Shown: in pieces, positions 37,505-48,969 of the stretch | Layout of the letters: every line of letters starts with the position of its first letter | Numbering within the stretch: position 1 is the stretch's first letter | Source: Sphagnum compactum | Lineage: Eukaryota > Bryophyta > Sphagnopsida > Sphagnales | Length of the DNA stretch: 64,000 nucleotides | NCBI GenBank assembly: GCA_965153455.1 | Contig: OZ234500.1 | Span: 8,494,001 to 8,558,000, forward strand | Reading direction: 5' to 3' | Translations under genes and position numbers: made by a program | Notes under the pieces: generated by a model | The model's input: only the letters and a program-made list of their open reading frames with translations | Told to the model about the DNA's origin: nothing | Databases searched by the model: none

Positions 37505-39335
37505 CAAAGAATTTTTTTTTGTGAAGGAAAGTATTGAATCTTCAAGAATATTCCACTTGTCAAAAGGAAAAATGAATATTAATTAATAATTCAACAAACA
37601 TGTGTCAAAGTTGGCAAGTTATTGTAGTAACATAATTACAAGGACTTCAATAAAAGGCTTATCAATTGAGAGGACTCTTTATCAGCCATATTATGTCACC
37701 ATGGAATTCTAAACTCAAGGGCCTTGATTAAAGCAAGGATGATTGCCTGTCTTCCACTCTAAACATCTATCACAGTACCATATTTTCATTAAGGGAGTAC
37801 CTTGGCATCTTCAACACTAATTATATCAAATGTGGAAATTTCAAACAATACAGTATTTCAAAGAACAGAGTTTTGTGAAATAAAATAGAAAATCTTTTGG
37901 AACATTAAAAAAATTCAATTTTTCAACATGGAGTCTTTGAAATTAATTAATTATTTGACAGAAGTGTGTTGAAGCTGCCCCTGAGTTTCAGTACATGTTG
38001 ACTGAGGAAATGTTTCAAGGAGTTGGGTTCCTTTAATTCTCAAATATAGGGTGCGTGAGAACAACTAAGTTATCCATTGTTAAATGAATGTCACTATGCA
38101 TGCAATGGATGCAAGAGGGACATTCATTAATGGACAATGGTATAATAAATGCAAATGACGGATGCATTTCCTTAAGATCATGTAGGATTGAAATGAAAGT
38201 TTGTTACAATGTTCCAAGGTGCTGAATGGATTCCCAACATGTGTATCTCTCATTATTGACATAATATGGTATCCACTCATTGAATGAACCCCATATATGA
38301 TTTTAATTTAGTTGAAAAATATGGGCTGAAATGTCGTTCTCCTCCGTATCAAAATTTACATATGAGTGGCTATGATTTAGAAATGTATGTTTCAGAGACT
38401 TAGCTGTTTGTGTGTACAGTGTACTAAATATTTAGTGACCAACAAAGTACTTGAAGGTTTTATTTACAGTTTTAAAAAAACATTTCATGTTCGCTAAAAT
38501 GTTGTGAACAATAAATGTCAAAAAATGTTGTCATGTTATGAAATTCTATGAAATGAGTGCGCCAAATATCATGTTTGATATAGGTGCAAGGGTAGAGTTT
38601 ATAATTTGGGGCAATTGGTTCAGCCCAAGACAACAAGATAGGGTTTACAAAGTCATTCAGATAATAATCATATTATACTGCCATTTGCATTCAAATAAAA
38701 GAAGTAAATGGATATTCATTTATTTAGAAAAGGGAAAGAAAAAACCAATAGACCATATTAGTTGTGAAGAGCTTCAACTAAAATGGTTCAAATGTGAATT
38801 TAAAAATTTGGAATACATAAGATGTGTAAATTCCAATCATATTGACTATAGACAAGAATTCCATCAGATGAATTGACTTAGAAACTAAAACATGAATAAA
38901 AATATTCAGTTTACTGAATGCAAATACATGATTCAAGATAGTGAAATATTCTAATTTCCTGATGATATGATATTGGGATGGGTTGAAATTAGATTTTGTA
39001 GAATATACAAATTTGACAACATTATGATGAAACTAAATAAGAAAATATCAAGAATAATATATCTTGCAATGTTAAATATATTCATTGTGGCATGAACACA
39101 TGCACATATATACATACATGAAGATGTTAAATGTTTAGATACAGCAAGTATATTACTTCTTTAAAATATCATAATTCAAACAGTGGAGAGTTTAGAAGTT
39201 GAAAATTTCAAGATTATGAATTGCGAATCCTAATACACTTAGCCAAAAAAAATTAAGTGTTTGAACAATCATTTTTGACTTGGGAAATAAAAAGTCAATC
39301 CCAAGAGGTTGAACTAGAAGCTTGAATGTGATACA
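37505..39335. other. No gene recognised
   Basis: A plus-strand frame of 112 codons at 38,538-38,876 is the longest; it has no motif I recognise and starts inside AT-rich DNA. I do not call it a gene. Confidence 0.4.
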
Positions 39336-39336
39336 A

Positions 39337-39552
39337 TCATAGGATTTCTTTAATGGGTTGACATAAATTTGCAAAATCAAATATGATTTTCAATTGTTGG
39401 CAACCATCTGACTTGGCATTTAACCAGCAAACACTTGTTGGACTCCTTTTGTCCCTTTGATTTCTAGGAAAAGCCTTATAAGATGCTGTTAGGAGCACAA
39501 TCTCACAGATAATGTCTCTTGATAGGGAAGGTATACATACACATAGGGTCAT
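39337..39552 (-). other. Candidate exon or relic, minus strand
   Basis: A minus-strand frame with ordinary amino-acid composition (IPSLSRDIICEIVLLTASYK, then KRSPTSVCWLNAKSDG) ends with a stop at 39,337. It follows, in the same orientation, the better-delimited candidate at 39.94-40.26 kb. No acceptor was evident and no family is recognised. It may be part of a broken minus-strand gene or chance. Confidence 0.22.
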
Positions 39553-39937
39553 AGGAATATGTTGAGAAACATAGTTGGCAAACTTTTAGCATGCAGTATC
39601 AGAATGAGACAATAACCAAACTAAGAACCATCAAGCATCATTGCACAATACATACCCGAATATGATGAGAACTCATGTGTATATATGATGAAGAATTGAT
39701 TTTCTTCAAATGTGCAGGAAAAGGGACAAAACACCACATGAAAATCATAGCACTCACAATGCACAAGTCTCACCATGTCAATGATCATTGCTGACCTTAA
39801 TCTTTGTCTGAGACTTCTTCTTATGGGTCTGTGTTTGGTCTAATTATTTCAAGCAGTATCCAATCTTCTCAATTTGACAATGGGTAGAAAAATCCATGCT
39901 CTCAGATGCATGCCTTCAAACTCATGAACAGATTTAC

Positions 39938-40260
39938 CTGAGCTTGCAAATGGATCCTCAAGTATTTGCCTAAAGAATCTGGCTCCAATTCAATTCCTGT
40001 CTTCAACTTTTGAATGGATAATTTAGTGGCTTCCTGTACTGAATATCTTAACCATTCTCTCTGACATAGCAATGGTTTGGTGTGTTTGCAAGCTGTGCAA
40101 GGTTCTTCTAATTTTGCCTCCTTAAAACTGCCTCTATGTTTTGGCTTAATTGAGGATTCCAGTGGCTTCCTGTTGCCCTGCTGGGACTGCTGCACCGAGT
40201 GTAGGAAAGTAGCAACTATATCACATCCAATTTTTTCCAGGCAGTTCAAATTTGTGAGCA
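39938..40260 (-). other. Candidate exon with strong donor, minus strand
   Basis: The minus-strand frame runs from an ATG at 40,260 through 108 codons (MLTNLNCLEKIGCDIVATFL, then PCTACKHTKPLLCQREWLRY, then ELEPDSLGKYLRIHLQAQ). It ends exactly at a consensus donor, CTCAG followed by GTAAAT (donor at 39,932-39,937). Composition is balanced rather than A/T-driven, unlike most frames here. I do not recognise the protein. Minus-strand protein-like text also occurs at 41.06-41.47 kb (with stops), so this may be one exon of a decayed or unrecognised gene. The opposite strand also has a 71-codon frame, but it is less protein-like. Confidence 0.35.
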
Positions 40261-41059
40261 TGCAAACCAATCAATCTAGATCACTTCAATAGAAGAATTC
40301 TTCACAGCATGTTAGATACATATAATTGCCTGGAGTTGCATGAGCAGCAGAAGTACTTATTCGTACCACCATAAGGACTGGTTTGCTTTTCATCAAAACC
40401 ACAATGCAACATTAAGATGGTACAAACCTAATGGTTCCAAGTCAATATAGTCTTACCTTTGAAGTTTATTGCTAGTTGCGTGCTATCAGGCTAGTTGATT
40501 GTAAACTAATCAAACTGATGTAGCAGGACATGATTAATCATTTAAGGATATTTTTTATTTCATGATTTATGAGTTGAAATAAAATAAAATAAAACCTTCT
40601 TGTGACTGAAAAAATGTTTGATGATGATACTATTATGTTAAGGCTTAAATTAAGAATTAAAAAAAAAAAAAAATTTCAAAACTTTTCTTTTCAAATCCCT
40701 TTAGGAATCTTTTAAACAACAAAACACTAATTACAGTATGTAAAAGTGTTTTTGGGGTGGTCCAAAAAACCAGAAAGCAGGATCAACAGTTCAAAGTTGA
40801 TTTTTCTGTCCAAAGAGTGGGAGTACAAGTTTCCATGTAACAAGAAAAGTGCAACCAAAAAGGAGGCTGTTTGATCACACAACACATGACAGCTTCCATG
40901 ACATGAAGATCTGACTGAGAATGGCTTCTTTTGGATGGGTCTTCACCACTCCTATCAAATTTATAAGCAACTTTCTAATGTGCAACCACACAAATTCCTC
41001 TAACATGTGACACTTGAAATTCAAAAGAACCTTTGCTACTATCACTGGTTTAACTCAAT

Positions 41060-41470
41060 CTGCCACAATTTTGCATTGTTCAAATGCTGACTTATTATGC
41101 TCTATTAGATGCAGTTCATTACTAAGTCCTTTAATAGCATGTGAAGAAGGTGAATCAGTTGAATGGTTTGGTGCTTCTTCAAGTACCAAGAACAACAAGC
41201 AACATCAATAATGATTGCCATCTTTCGTTAGTATAGTGCATAGATTGTTTCCAAAATCATCTCTTCTGACAGTATTTTGTAGCCTCTTTCACCCAAGTTC
41301 TCATTATTCTGACACCGAAGTTTAAGACCTTTCACTCTGGACATTTGTCACCAACATAATTTAGCCAGTTGAAGGTTATGGTGTGCATTCTCACTTTGTT
41401 CAGATTTGTTAGAATGCTTGGCTATTATGATCAAGAATTAGAGAGAAACTTCATGCTTTGAACTGTGCAT
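41060..41470 (-). pseudogene. Coding-like minus-strand relic
   Basis: Read on the minus strand, two frames give protein-like text: SEQSENAHHNLQLAKLCW, then KGLKLRCQNNENLGERGYK, then SEEMILETIYALY; after a frameshift, LEEAPNHSTDSPSSHAIKGL, then HNKSAFEQCKIVAD. It looks helical and charged, possibly a coiled coil. In-frame stops interrupt it. I cannot name the parent gene. A plus-strand frame (41,014-41,211) overlaps and cannot be excluded. Confidence 0.25.
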
Positions 41471-41633
41471 TAAGTCTGCAAGTATCTCCCCTTGATCCCC
41501 TTGCAAAAAACTTGCTTAAATTACAAAATCCCTAAACATGCATTGCAAAACAAATCACACCTGTTAACAGTTTCCACTTCATGAATAAAACAGAAAGATT
41601 CAACATCAATTTATCTTGCCTGGTCTCATTCAG

Positions 41634-41831
41634 ACATTCACAGCCAGTTGGAGTTCACACAAAGAAACAGACAGATTCCGCCAAATATCATCACTTTCAC
41701 CAAGCTTGGGTAGTGATTATGTGAGTACTAATGCAAATAAGGAGCATGGATTAATTGGTGAAGATGGGGCATTGACATCCCAAGAAAAGCAAGGTGTGAG
41801 AGTTTTGAAACCTCATTGGCTACAAATATGA
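41634..41831 (+). other. Candidate terminal exon, plus strand
   Basis: A pyrimidine-rich tract ending TCTCATTCAG (41,624-41,633) is followed by 65 open codons to a TGA (TFTASWSSHKETDRFRQI, then SQEKQGVRVLKPHWLQI). The acceptor is good, but the minus strand is also open here and protein-like, so strand and reality are both uncertain. No family is recognised. Confidence 0.22.
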
Positions 41832-42110
41832 CATACTCATTTTCTTTATTTAGCTCCCCACTTCATCTGAAATTCAGTTTGCATCCAGCAATAGCTTAGA
41901 CTTCCTACATCAGTGGAGGTGGCTCTTTGTACATATATGTGTTTCAGTGCAAAGCTTTGGCATTCCATTAGGTCTCAAATAAGAAGGTAACTAACTAGCA
42001 GGAAAGTCCCCTGCCGATAATCCTTGCTCTCACCTTTGACGTGTATTATTTCACTAATTCCTCAACAGAAACACAATTGAGAAGCTGAGAAAGAGTAAAT
42101 TAGTTGTGAC

Positions 42111-42242
42111 TATTTAAAGGCTTTCTATCTCTTGCATCTTCATCCTGTGAATCTGGGAAAATTTATGTTCATCCAACCACCAGTAGCTGCAGAGACTTGT
42201 GCTCCACCAACCCCAGCATCACAGATCAGGCACATTGTAAGT
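42111..42242 (+). promoter_or_regulatory. Candidate promoter, first exon and donor, plus strand
   Basis: TATTTAAA (42,111-42,118) lies 46 bp before an ATG at 42,165. From it 24 codons are open (MFIQPPVAAETCAPPTPASQ...) up to a perfect plant donor, GTAAGT at 42,237-42,242. The Pro/Thr/Ala-rich start resembles the loose N-terminal leaders of many plant proteins and is not diagnostic. No second exon could be identified downstream, where a transposable element starts at 42.7 kb. Confidence 0.28.
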
Positions 42243-42700
42243 GATCCACCTCGAGCACCAAGCACATGTCTGTCAACTAGTGACAATTTTCTGTAGCCAA
42301 TATGATACATGTGTCAAACCTCAATTAATCTAACTTGGAAAATTTCCCCTTAAACCCCAATTAATCTTTGACTTAGAAATTTTCACCTTTGTGATGATCT
42401 TACAAGAGTCAGCCTTTTGAAAGGTCAAGTGAAGCACATTCTCTTCATGAGGCAATATTGGGAGCACAACTTTTTTTTTGTGGACAATCAATTTCCTGGT
42501 GAAGGTTTTAAAACAGAATTGTTGTCATAATCTTGTCTTGGCTTTTGTTCAAGAAGCTGTACAATTGCCAAAGTGTGACAGAAAGAATTTCTTAGACTAT
42601 GAATGCCTAAAAAAGACGAAACACATCACAACCTCCCTTATTTGATTGTGCCTAACCAGGTGAAAAATGATCCTTGTGACCATGTCTTCCTGATGGGTGC

Positions 42701-43047
42701 ACACCAGTGTTGGGCAGTCATTAGAAACAAGAAGAGACCTTAGTGGTTATCAGGAACCCACTTAGGGTTCATAACTGTGGTTTTCAAAAAAATCGAAGAA
42801 CTGGTTTTGGTATATAACCATGATTTGCAACAAAATTGAAAAGAATAAAATTTAATAGCCTTCATAGCCACCAGTACATTATTGGTTCTTGCATGAAAAA
42901 TGCTGGTTCTTTGATTCTTATATCTCCCACACCCCCTCTCCCCCCCCCCCCCCAAGTCAAAACCAATGGTTCTTTGGTTCAAAAATATTTTTAAAATTGG
43001 AATCAATGACTCTTTGATAAATTCAAATAACTGCATAACATTGATGT
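42701..43047. mobile_element. GGTTCT-rich element, copy 3, paired TIRs
   Basis: The left end (42,701, ACACCAGTGTTGGGCAGTCA) and right end (43,027-43,047, starting ATAACTGCATAACATTG) are inverted copies matching at about 16 of 21 positions. The 347-bp interior has TGGTTCTTTG-type words and a run of 14 C. Flanks share GTGCA, which could be a decayed 8-bp target duplication. This is the copy in which both ends are clearest. It is non-autonomous, and its CAGTGTTGGGCA terminus suggests a hAT-type element (inference). Confidence 0.58.
42940..42953 (+). repeat. Poly-C tract of 14
   Basis: Fourteen C residues preceded by CACACCCCCTCT, inside the GGTTCT-rich element. Confidence 0.9.
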
Positions 43048-43054
43048 GCAATGT

Positions 43055-44140
43055 TTAGTGGGGCTTATGTGGTGATTAATCAATTAATAAAGTCCATATG
43101 AAAGGTTGTCCATTTTATAAATAAATAAATTATACATGTTAGAAGAAAAAAAAAATCAATCCAACATAAAATATCGAGATTGGGACTTTTGAAAATGAAA
43201 TAAATTCATATTTGATTTTCCATCATGTATCATATATTGAGTCCCTATAAAAATATTGAAATGAAATCATGACAAAAAAATGCATTTGAATATTAGTGGA
43301 AAACCTATATTATTGTTCATATGTCCACTTTAAAAGTCCATTAATATATGATCGATGTATGTTTATTGAAATTTCCCCCTTAAATAATATTCTTATTAAA
43401 GTTGGCAATCTTAATCCATAAATATTTTTGTCAAATTGATGATTTTACAATGCATTTGTGACATTTGAATAGTACACTTTGCAAAAAGTCCATAAGATCA
43501 CAAAAAGTGAGCCATTGTAACTTGCATCTACCTTATGAGATTTAATTTGCAACCATAGTACTGGAGCTTTTGTCGTGTTAAACTTCCTCATCACTAAAAT
43601 AAGATTGTGAATTGTTTTTTCTACTAGTACTTTCCTTTAACTCCTTGTTCATTCATTTAAGCTTCTAAATTGCTTTTTGAAATTTGTTGGAAATGGATTA
43701 TTTTTGGTGGTGTTTTTGTATTTGGAAAATTTGAAATTGAAGTTTTTTAATCTTGTTATAAGAAAAAAATAGTAGTAGAAAAAAATTAAGATGAAGAAGG
43801 TAATGGTGGTATTAAGGTTTGGGGCTATTTAATGTCTAGAATCAACAATTTTCTTTAAGTTTACTTAGTGTGTTTTTGTTGTTGGAGATGGTGGGTGAAG
43901 TGGGGGTGAAGTTGTGAAGAAGAATTTGAGTGCATGATTTTTTGTGTTGGGAAATGTGAATATTGTAGGTCTTTTATTTTTTTCCTTGTTCATTACAACA
44001 ATGTTTCATTCATCTCTTGCCTTTTACAACACAAATGATGTGCTTGTATGTATTTGTATTTTGTCCTAATACATATGTGTTTTGATTTCTTTAATGGTGA
44101 AAAAAAGTTGGTTCTTGGTGATACAAATGTTATGACCCAT
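43055..44140. other. No gene recognised
   Basis: AT-rich DNA, possibly including the decayed 5' part of the copia element that becomes recognisable at 44.15 kb. No motif is secure. Confidence 0.45.
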
Positions 44141-44146
44141 GTCAAG

Positions 44147-45645
44147 TGCATGGCAACCGAATGCAAATTACCAAGCTTTCTTTGGACAAAAGTAGTGAAC
44201 ACATATAATACTTGGTGAACATTAGGCCTATAAGAACCAATAGTGGAACAATGCCTTATGAAAAGTTATGGGCTAAGAATCCAAATGTAAGTTGTCTAAA
44301 AATCTTTGGCAACATTAGTATGTACCAAATAAAAAAGAAAGAAACTCCTTATATGTAGTGGGTCTTCTATTTCTTTGTATAATAGAAGAGCAAATAAAAA
44401 AAGGAATTGAGTTAGCATCCATTGATCTAGACCAACAAAAAAATCAATTGCATTGAATGCACCTACAAGAAGAACATTAACCAAAATGAAGGAACCAGCA
44501 ATTGTGCTACATGATCATTATACATTTTCAATTCAAAACAGAGAAATCGAGGACCCATTACATACAAGGAGGCTATATAACACCCAAGATGGAGAAAGGC
44601 AATGAATTAAGAAATTCAATCTGTCATGAAAAGTGAGATATGGCAAATTGTCAATTTACATTTAGCGAAGGTTTTAATTTTGGCAAAATGGATATATAAG
44701 ACTAAGTTTGGAACATTTGGGGAGATTCAAAAGTTAAAAGCTTCAATAATATTGAAAGGGAACAAGCAGATTCAAAGGTTGGATTATTTTGATATGTTTG
44801 CCCCAACACATAAACTAGTAAAGTAGACATTATTTGAAATGAGCATGCTTGGAAATGCACGACTATACATGGGAGCTAAGATTAAATAAGTCGCAGAGAT
44901 GGGATCCATTTGCACAAATGCAATTTCATCAAGAAGGTTCTAAGGCGGTTTAGCATGGAGAATTGTAATCTAGTACATGCACCTATGAAGGTAACAGAGT
45001 TCACGTACAAAAGGAGATAAATATTCCAAAGGTAAATGCTAGTGTGTTCCGCTCATTGGTTGGTTATTTACTCTTTGTGGCAATGATGTCAAAACTATAC
45101 ATTAACTACATAGTTTACTATGTTTACAAATACATGTAAGAATCAAAGGAAGCACATTGGATAGAGACAAAGCACATTTTACATTATTTGAAATGAAAAA
45201 TTGATTGGGGGTACATTCTTCATCAAATGGAGCTTTGGAGTATCTTACATTTGGAGATTTTGATATGGGAGGGACTTGGATACTTAACATTCAACTTGGT
45301 AGAAGCAACATCAATTGGAGGAGCAAATTGTTATCGACGATGACCTTGTCAACCACTGAAGCCGAAAGTTGTGTAGTGTTGAAAGTTGCAAAAAAATCGT
45401 ATATTCAAGAAGAATTTTTTTTTTGTGTGGTGATATGCTTATTTGTTTGGTTAGTGACATCCAATCAATCATAAAACTAGTTCATATCTAGTTTTACATG
45501 CCAAAACATAACATAATAACACATCACTTTATTAGAGAGCAAGTTGAAGTTAGTGATGTAAATGTAAACTATGTTCCAACAACCATGTAACAAGTAGTTT
45601 GTTTAACAAAACCACTAGATAACATCAATTTTGTTCCAACATTAA
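44147..45645 (+). pseudogene. Ty1/copia polyprotein pseudogene, RT core deleted
   Basis: Consecutive plus-strand frames follow the copia pol order. The integrase end is at 44,150-44,330 (CKLPSFLWTKVVNTYN, then GTMPYEKLWAKNPNVSCLKI). The start of reverse transcriptase is at 44,626-44,826 (IWQIVNL, then AKWIYKTKFGTFGEI, then FDMFAPTHKLVK). The RT C-terminal part is at 44,835-45,190 (FEMSMLG, then LRRFSMENCNLVHAPMK, then FRSLVGYLLFVA, then ESKEAHWIETKHILHYLK). RNase H is at 45,230-45,645 (TLSTTEAES, then NQSIIKLV, then HHFIREQVEVSDVNVNYVP, then LTKPLDNINF). Between THKLVK and FEMSMLG only a few bases remain where about 190 residues are expected, so the segment with the catalytic Y-V-D-D is gone. 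Many stops and shifts; no LTRs identified. It was a copy-and-paste retroelement. Confidence 0.88.
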
Positions 45646-45979
45646 ATTTGTGCCTTCCCTTTGGTCTTGGTTTTGAATTTTTTTTGTTAAATTTTAATTA
45701 AACCTCTAGCTTAGTCTTGAGACTAGTTTTGTAAATTTTCAGAATCTTTAGTTTGGTCTTTTTCATGAATTTAAAATGGTTCCATCTCCATTACATATAA
45801 TTAAACCAATTTTTTTGGTGTAATATTATTTTGATCAATTAGTGCACACAGTTCAAAATTAAAAAATTATGTAATACTAATTATGTTCAACCAATCAAAT
45901 TTAGTAACTTGAGTAAAATATAAGGCCATGTTCATATTTTTAAAAATAAATTATACTCATATACCTAGAGAATTTGAAC

Positions 45980-46405
45980 CTTTTGAAATGAGATAACACC
46001 CTTGGTTCAAGTTCTAATTTAATTTTGAAAATAGTTCGATTTTTTAGTTATGTTCCAATGGTGGTTTCAATTAATCTTGGAGCCTACAATTCAGAGCTGT
46101 AGAACCTCAATTATAACTTGGACTTGTTGTCATTCAAGAACCTACCAACATTCCAATGTGGCTGGGACTTGGTTCTTCCTCTTCAAGAGAACCTCCAGTC
46201 CTAGTTCCAATTTTTTTTAAAAATGTGAAGGGACCTTTGGTTTTAGTTTAAGGATTAATTTTTTTGATAGAACCTCCGGTTTGGTTTCATATTCAAGTTT
46301 TTCACATTTCAAGACCGCTAGTTCTGGGTTCTTTAAAAAAATATCTGACGGGAGTTTGGTTCCAAATTGAATATGGTTTTATCCATCTACACATAGCCCA
46401 AAACT
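45980..46405. mobile_element. GGTTCT-rich element, copy 4 (boundaries approximate)
   Basis: The interior contains repeated GGTTC, TCCAGTCCTAGTTCC and AACCTCCGGTT-type words. A possible end near 46,393 (ATAGCCCAAAACTGA) resembles the inverted CAGTTTTGGGCTAT form of the family terminus. The left end is not resolved. Confidence 0.35.
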
Positions 46406-46739
46406 GATTTTTTTTTCTTTTCACTAGCATCGTACCACCAATAAAATGTGACTACCACTATATCAACTACATGCCTAAAACCACAAATTAGTTTTTTTAA
46501 TTAAAGAAATTACATACTTGAGACATGTTCCAAAAGCAAGAACTATATGCCTAATCCCCAACCCATCCCACCCCACCCCAAAATTATTATTCACAAAAAA
46601 ATCTCACTGTTATTGTTCACAACCTTGATTTTTTTCCCTCAAACTAACATGGCTAACCCTAGTAAAAATACATCGTTTTGAAAAAAGAACTTTAAGAATT
46701 GAATTTTTAATTAGGAAAAATTCAGAATTGAAATCTAGA

Positions 46740-46935
46740 TAAACTTGGTTTTGCGGTTGCTTTCCGTTCTGGGTTTGGTTCTAGCTGGAGGCTGGTTGCT
46801 GGTTCCAGTTCCTATTTTGATTTTCGGCCTGTTCCCAGTTCTGGTTCCAGTTCTAATTCTTTTTCAAAATTTTGATCCAGAGGTTCGGGTACCTGGTAGC
46901 TGGACCGAAAACCAGAACCAGCCAATGCTGGTCCA
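46740..46935 (-). mobile_element. GGTTCT-rich element, copy 5 (partial)
   Basis: Dense GGTTCTGG, GGTTCCAG and CAGTTCTGG words end in CCAGAACCAGCCAATGCTGG. Its reverse complement (CCAGCATTGGCTGGTTCTGG) resembles the CCAGTGTTGGGCAG family end. This would be the end of an element lying in the opposite orientation. The open 86-codon plus frame here is a translation of the repeat. Confidence 0.35.
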
Positions 46936-47029
46936 GACTCCAGACTCGATATGCAAGGGTTATCCATTGCATTTTAGACCTAAATATTTTAAAAATACAT
47001 ATTAAACTAGATGGAGTTGCTTGGTCTCA

Positions 47030-47465
47030 GGCATGTCCTACGATGGGCCCTATGCCACCATGTCCAAGCCCCCAAGTAGTCAAAGGTCATTTGGTTTGAT
47101 CCCCATGCCACCCATAGCCATAATATCCTAGACCCCAAGCTATCACATCCCAACCCCTGGCAACCTAGGATCATTCTATTCTAGGCCCCATGTTGTCATG
47201 TCCTAAACTTGCCACTTTCTCCTAGCCCCTAAGAAACCTAGGGTCCATTCCATTTTGTCATGGCCCCATGGTGTGCAATGTCCTAGAGCATAGACCACCT
47301 TGTCCTAACCGTTAAAAGGTCTAATTTATCATTTTTCATGGCGATAGATAGGCCACTTGTCCTAGGCCAAAAGTAAGCCGTGGAGCCTCAAGGCACTCGT
47401 TTTTTGGGTCCATGCACCCAAGGGTTTATTTTTGTCATGGCCTTAGGGCACCTTGTTTTGGCCCC
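47030..47465 (+). repeat. Degenerate CCATGTCCTAGGCCCC-type repeat
   Basis: Words such as CATGTCCTA, TAGGCCCCATG, CATGCCACC and GTCCTA recur irregularly over about 430 bp, making the strand C-rich in an otherwise AT-rich region. No fixed period is visible by eye; it looks like an old minisatellite. Confidence 0.5.
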
Positions 47466-47689
47466 CAAACCGGATGGCTAGAAGACTGATCTTTTAGTTA
47501 ATATTGTGTTCAACAATCTAATGTTTCTTTCGAATCGTTCTTGACTTGGTAGGATATGGCTAAGGTATTCGTGTTTTGTAGATTTCTTAGCATTTGGGAC
47601 ACTCACGAAAATGAAAGAGTTAGGATTGGTGTCGAAACATGCAGAGATCTGTCAATAGTTCTTATATATGGACCCTGAGGAGTGGAGAA

Positions 47690-48850
47690 TTGCATAGTGG
47701 TTTTAATTGAAACTGTGCATGAGGACTATGAGCAACGAAAACTATTTTATACAATTCCAATTGCGAGATACTGCAGGTCAATGATAAGAATGGAGGTGTT
47801 TTGGCCCTACAAGGATTTATCAATGAATGATGAAGTCGTTGACACAGTGTTAGAGTAGGGTCATGTGACAATTGATGGGATTTTGGAATATGGGTAATAT
47901 AGTCAACGATCTGCGTAATGAGGAATTACATGGAGAAAGGAGTTATATTTCTGAGGATGGAATGGAAGGATCCGTTGGCCACTCTAGGTGTGATTCCATT
48001 AGTGAAGAAGGAATTGAAGAGGATATTGTAGAAGGTGATGAGGAGGTTAGTGTCAAAGAAAATTTAAAACGAAATGAAGAAGATTATTACCAAGGGAATG
48101 CACGTGGGAATGATGACACAATATATGGTTATGGAGTGAGAGGAAAAAATTCAAATATAGTGGGAAGATGTAGGTTTGAGTGGCGAGGAGTTAAATGTGA
48201 TCTTGTAAACAATGGTGGGGTTTTCATTGCAAAAGGTCGGGTGGTTGCATGTGACCCACATGAAACAATTTTTGATGATCAGCTTGGGGAAGACCATGTT
48301 GGGCTTTGCATCTTGTATTATCCAGTGATTTCGTTAGCAGTGATGACCATTTGGAAATGACCATTGGTTCAAACGATTCTTGATGAGTATTCCTTAAGAG
48401 AGCATCTCATCGCATTTAATGAAATCCACATTTTAGATGTTGATGATGTGTGAACAGTTGGTGTGAAGAAAAAAAAAATCCTTTCATAAAAGGAAGCGAA
48501 ACATTGCTAACTTTTAAGGTTCAATTTCAAGAATTGAGAAGGTGTTGTTAAAAGAATTTGTGCGCAATGTGTGTGTGGCAATGTGTTGTGCTATGAATTG
48601 CTATCAACATTTTCCTCGTGAAACATTAATAGAAAAAACATCATTTGCAACTATTGTTTGTAATTAAATTTTAGTTGTAAGAGAAACAACGACTAAAAAT
48701 TAGCATAGTAATAAGTGACAAGTTGTAGACGACCACTAGTCGCAAATGACGGATGGAATATTTTTTCGTAGAATAAAAGTATGGAGATTTATATGTATCC
48801 AGGGATGAGTTCTTACGATTACACTTGCAACTACACTTGCGACTATAGTG
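47690..48850 (+). mobile_element. CACTA-like element 3' part with ORF and TAGTG terminus
   Basis: A 162-codon frame (47,872-48,360) has a long acidic middle (SISEEGIEEDIVEGDEEVS). It ends in FIAKGRVVACDPHETIFDDQ followed by LGEDHVGL. The 'G-x-V-x-x-x-DP ... LG' pattern resembles the small C-terminal domain of plant transposon proteins of the CACTA type. Upstream (47,700-47,850) another frame is coding-like. About 490 bp downstream of the ORF, CTTGCAACTACACTTGCGAC runs into TATAGTG at 48,850. Its reverse complement starts CACTATAGTCGC and carries repeated TTGCAA/CGCAAG subterminal words, as CACTA ends do. The left terminus was not found, so the extent and the family are inference. Confidence 0.42.
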
Positions 48851-48969
48851 CACACCAATATGTTCACACGTGGTAGCTTAAGAATGTGACACATGGCATC
48901 ATTTGGATTTTTCAAATATTTTGCCAAATAAATAAATAATTTTTCTACCATTTAATTAAAGCAACTAGA

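Noticed and set aside
42165-42236. First exon of a kinesin-like gene (TPASxI-type leader)
   Set aside because: The similarity is a few low-complexity residues; no motor-domain exon is present downstream.
46745-47099. Plus-strand frames with Val/Pro/Leu repeats
   Set aside because: These are translations of the GGTTCT-rich repeat.
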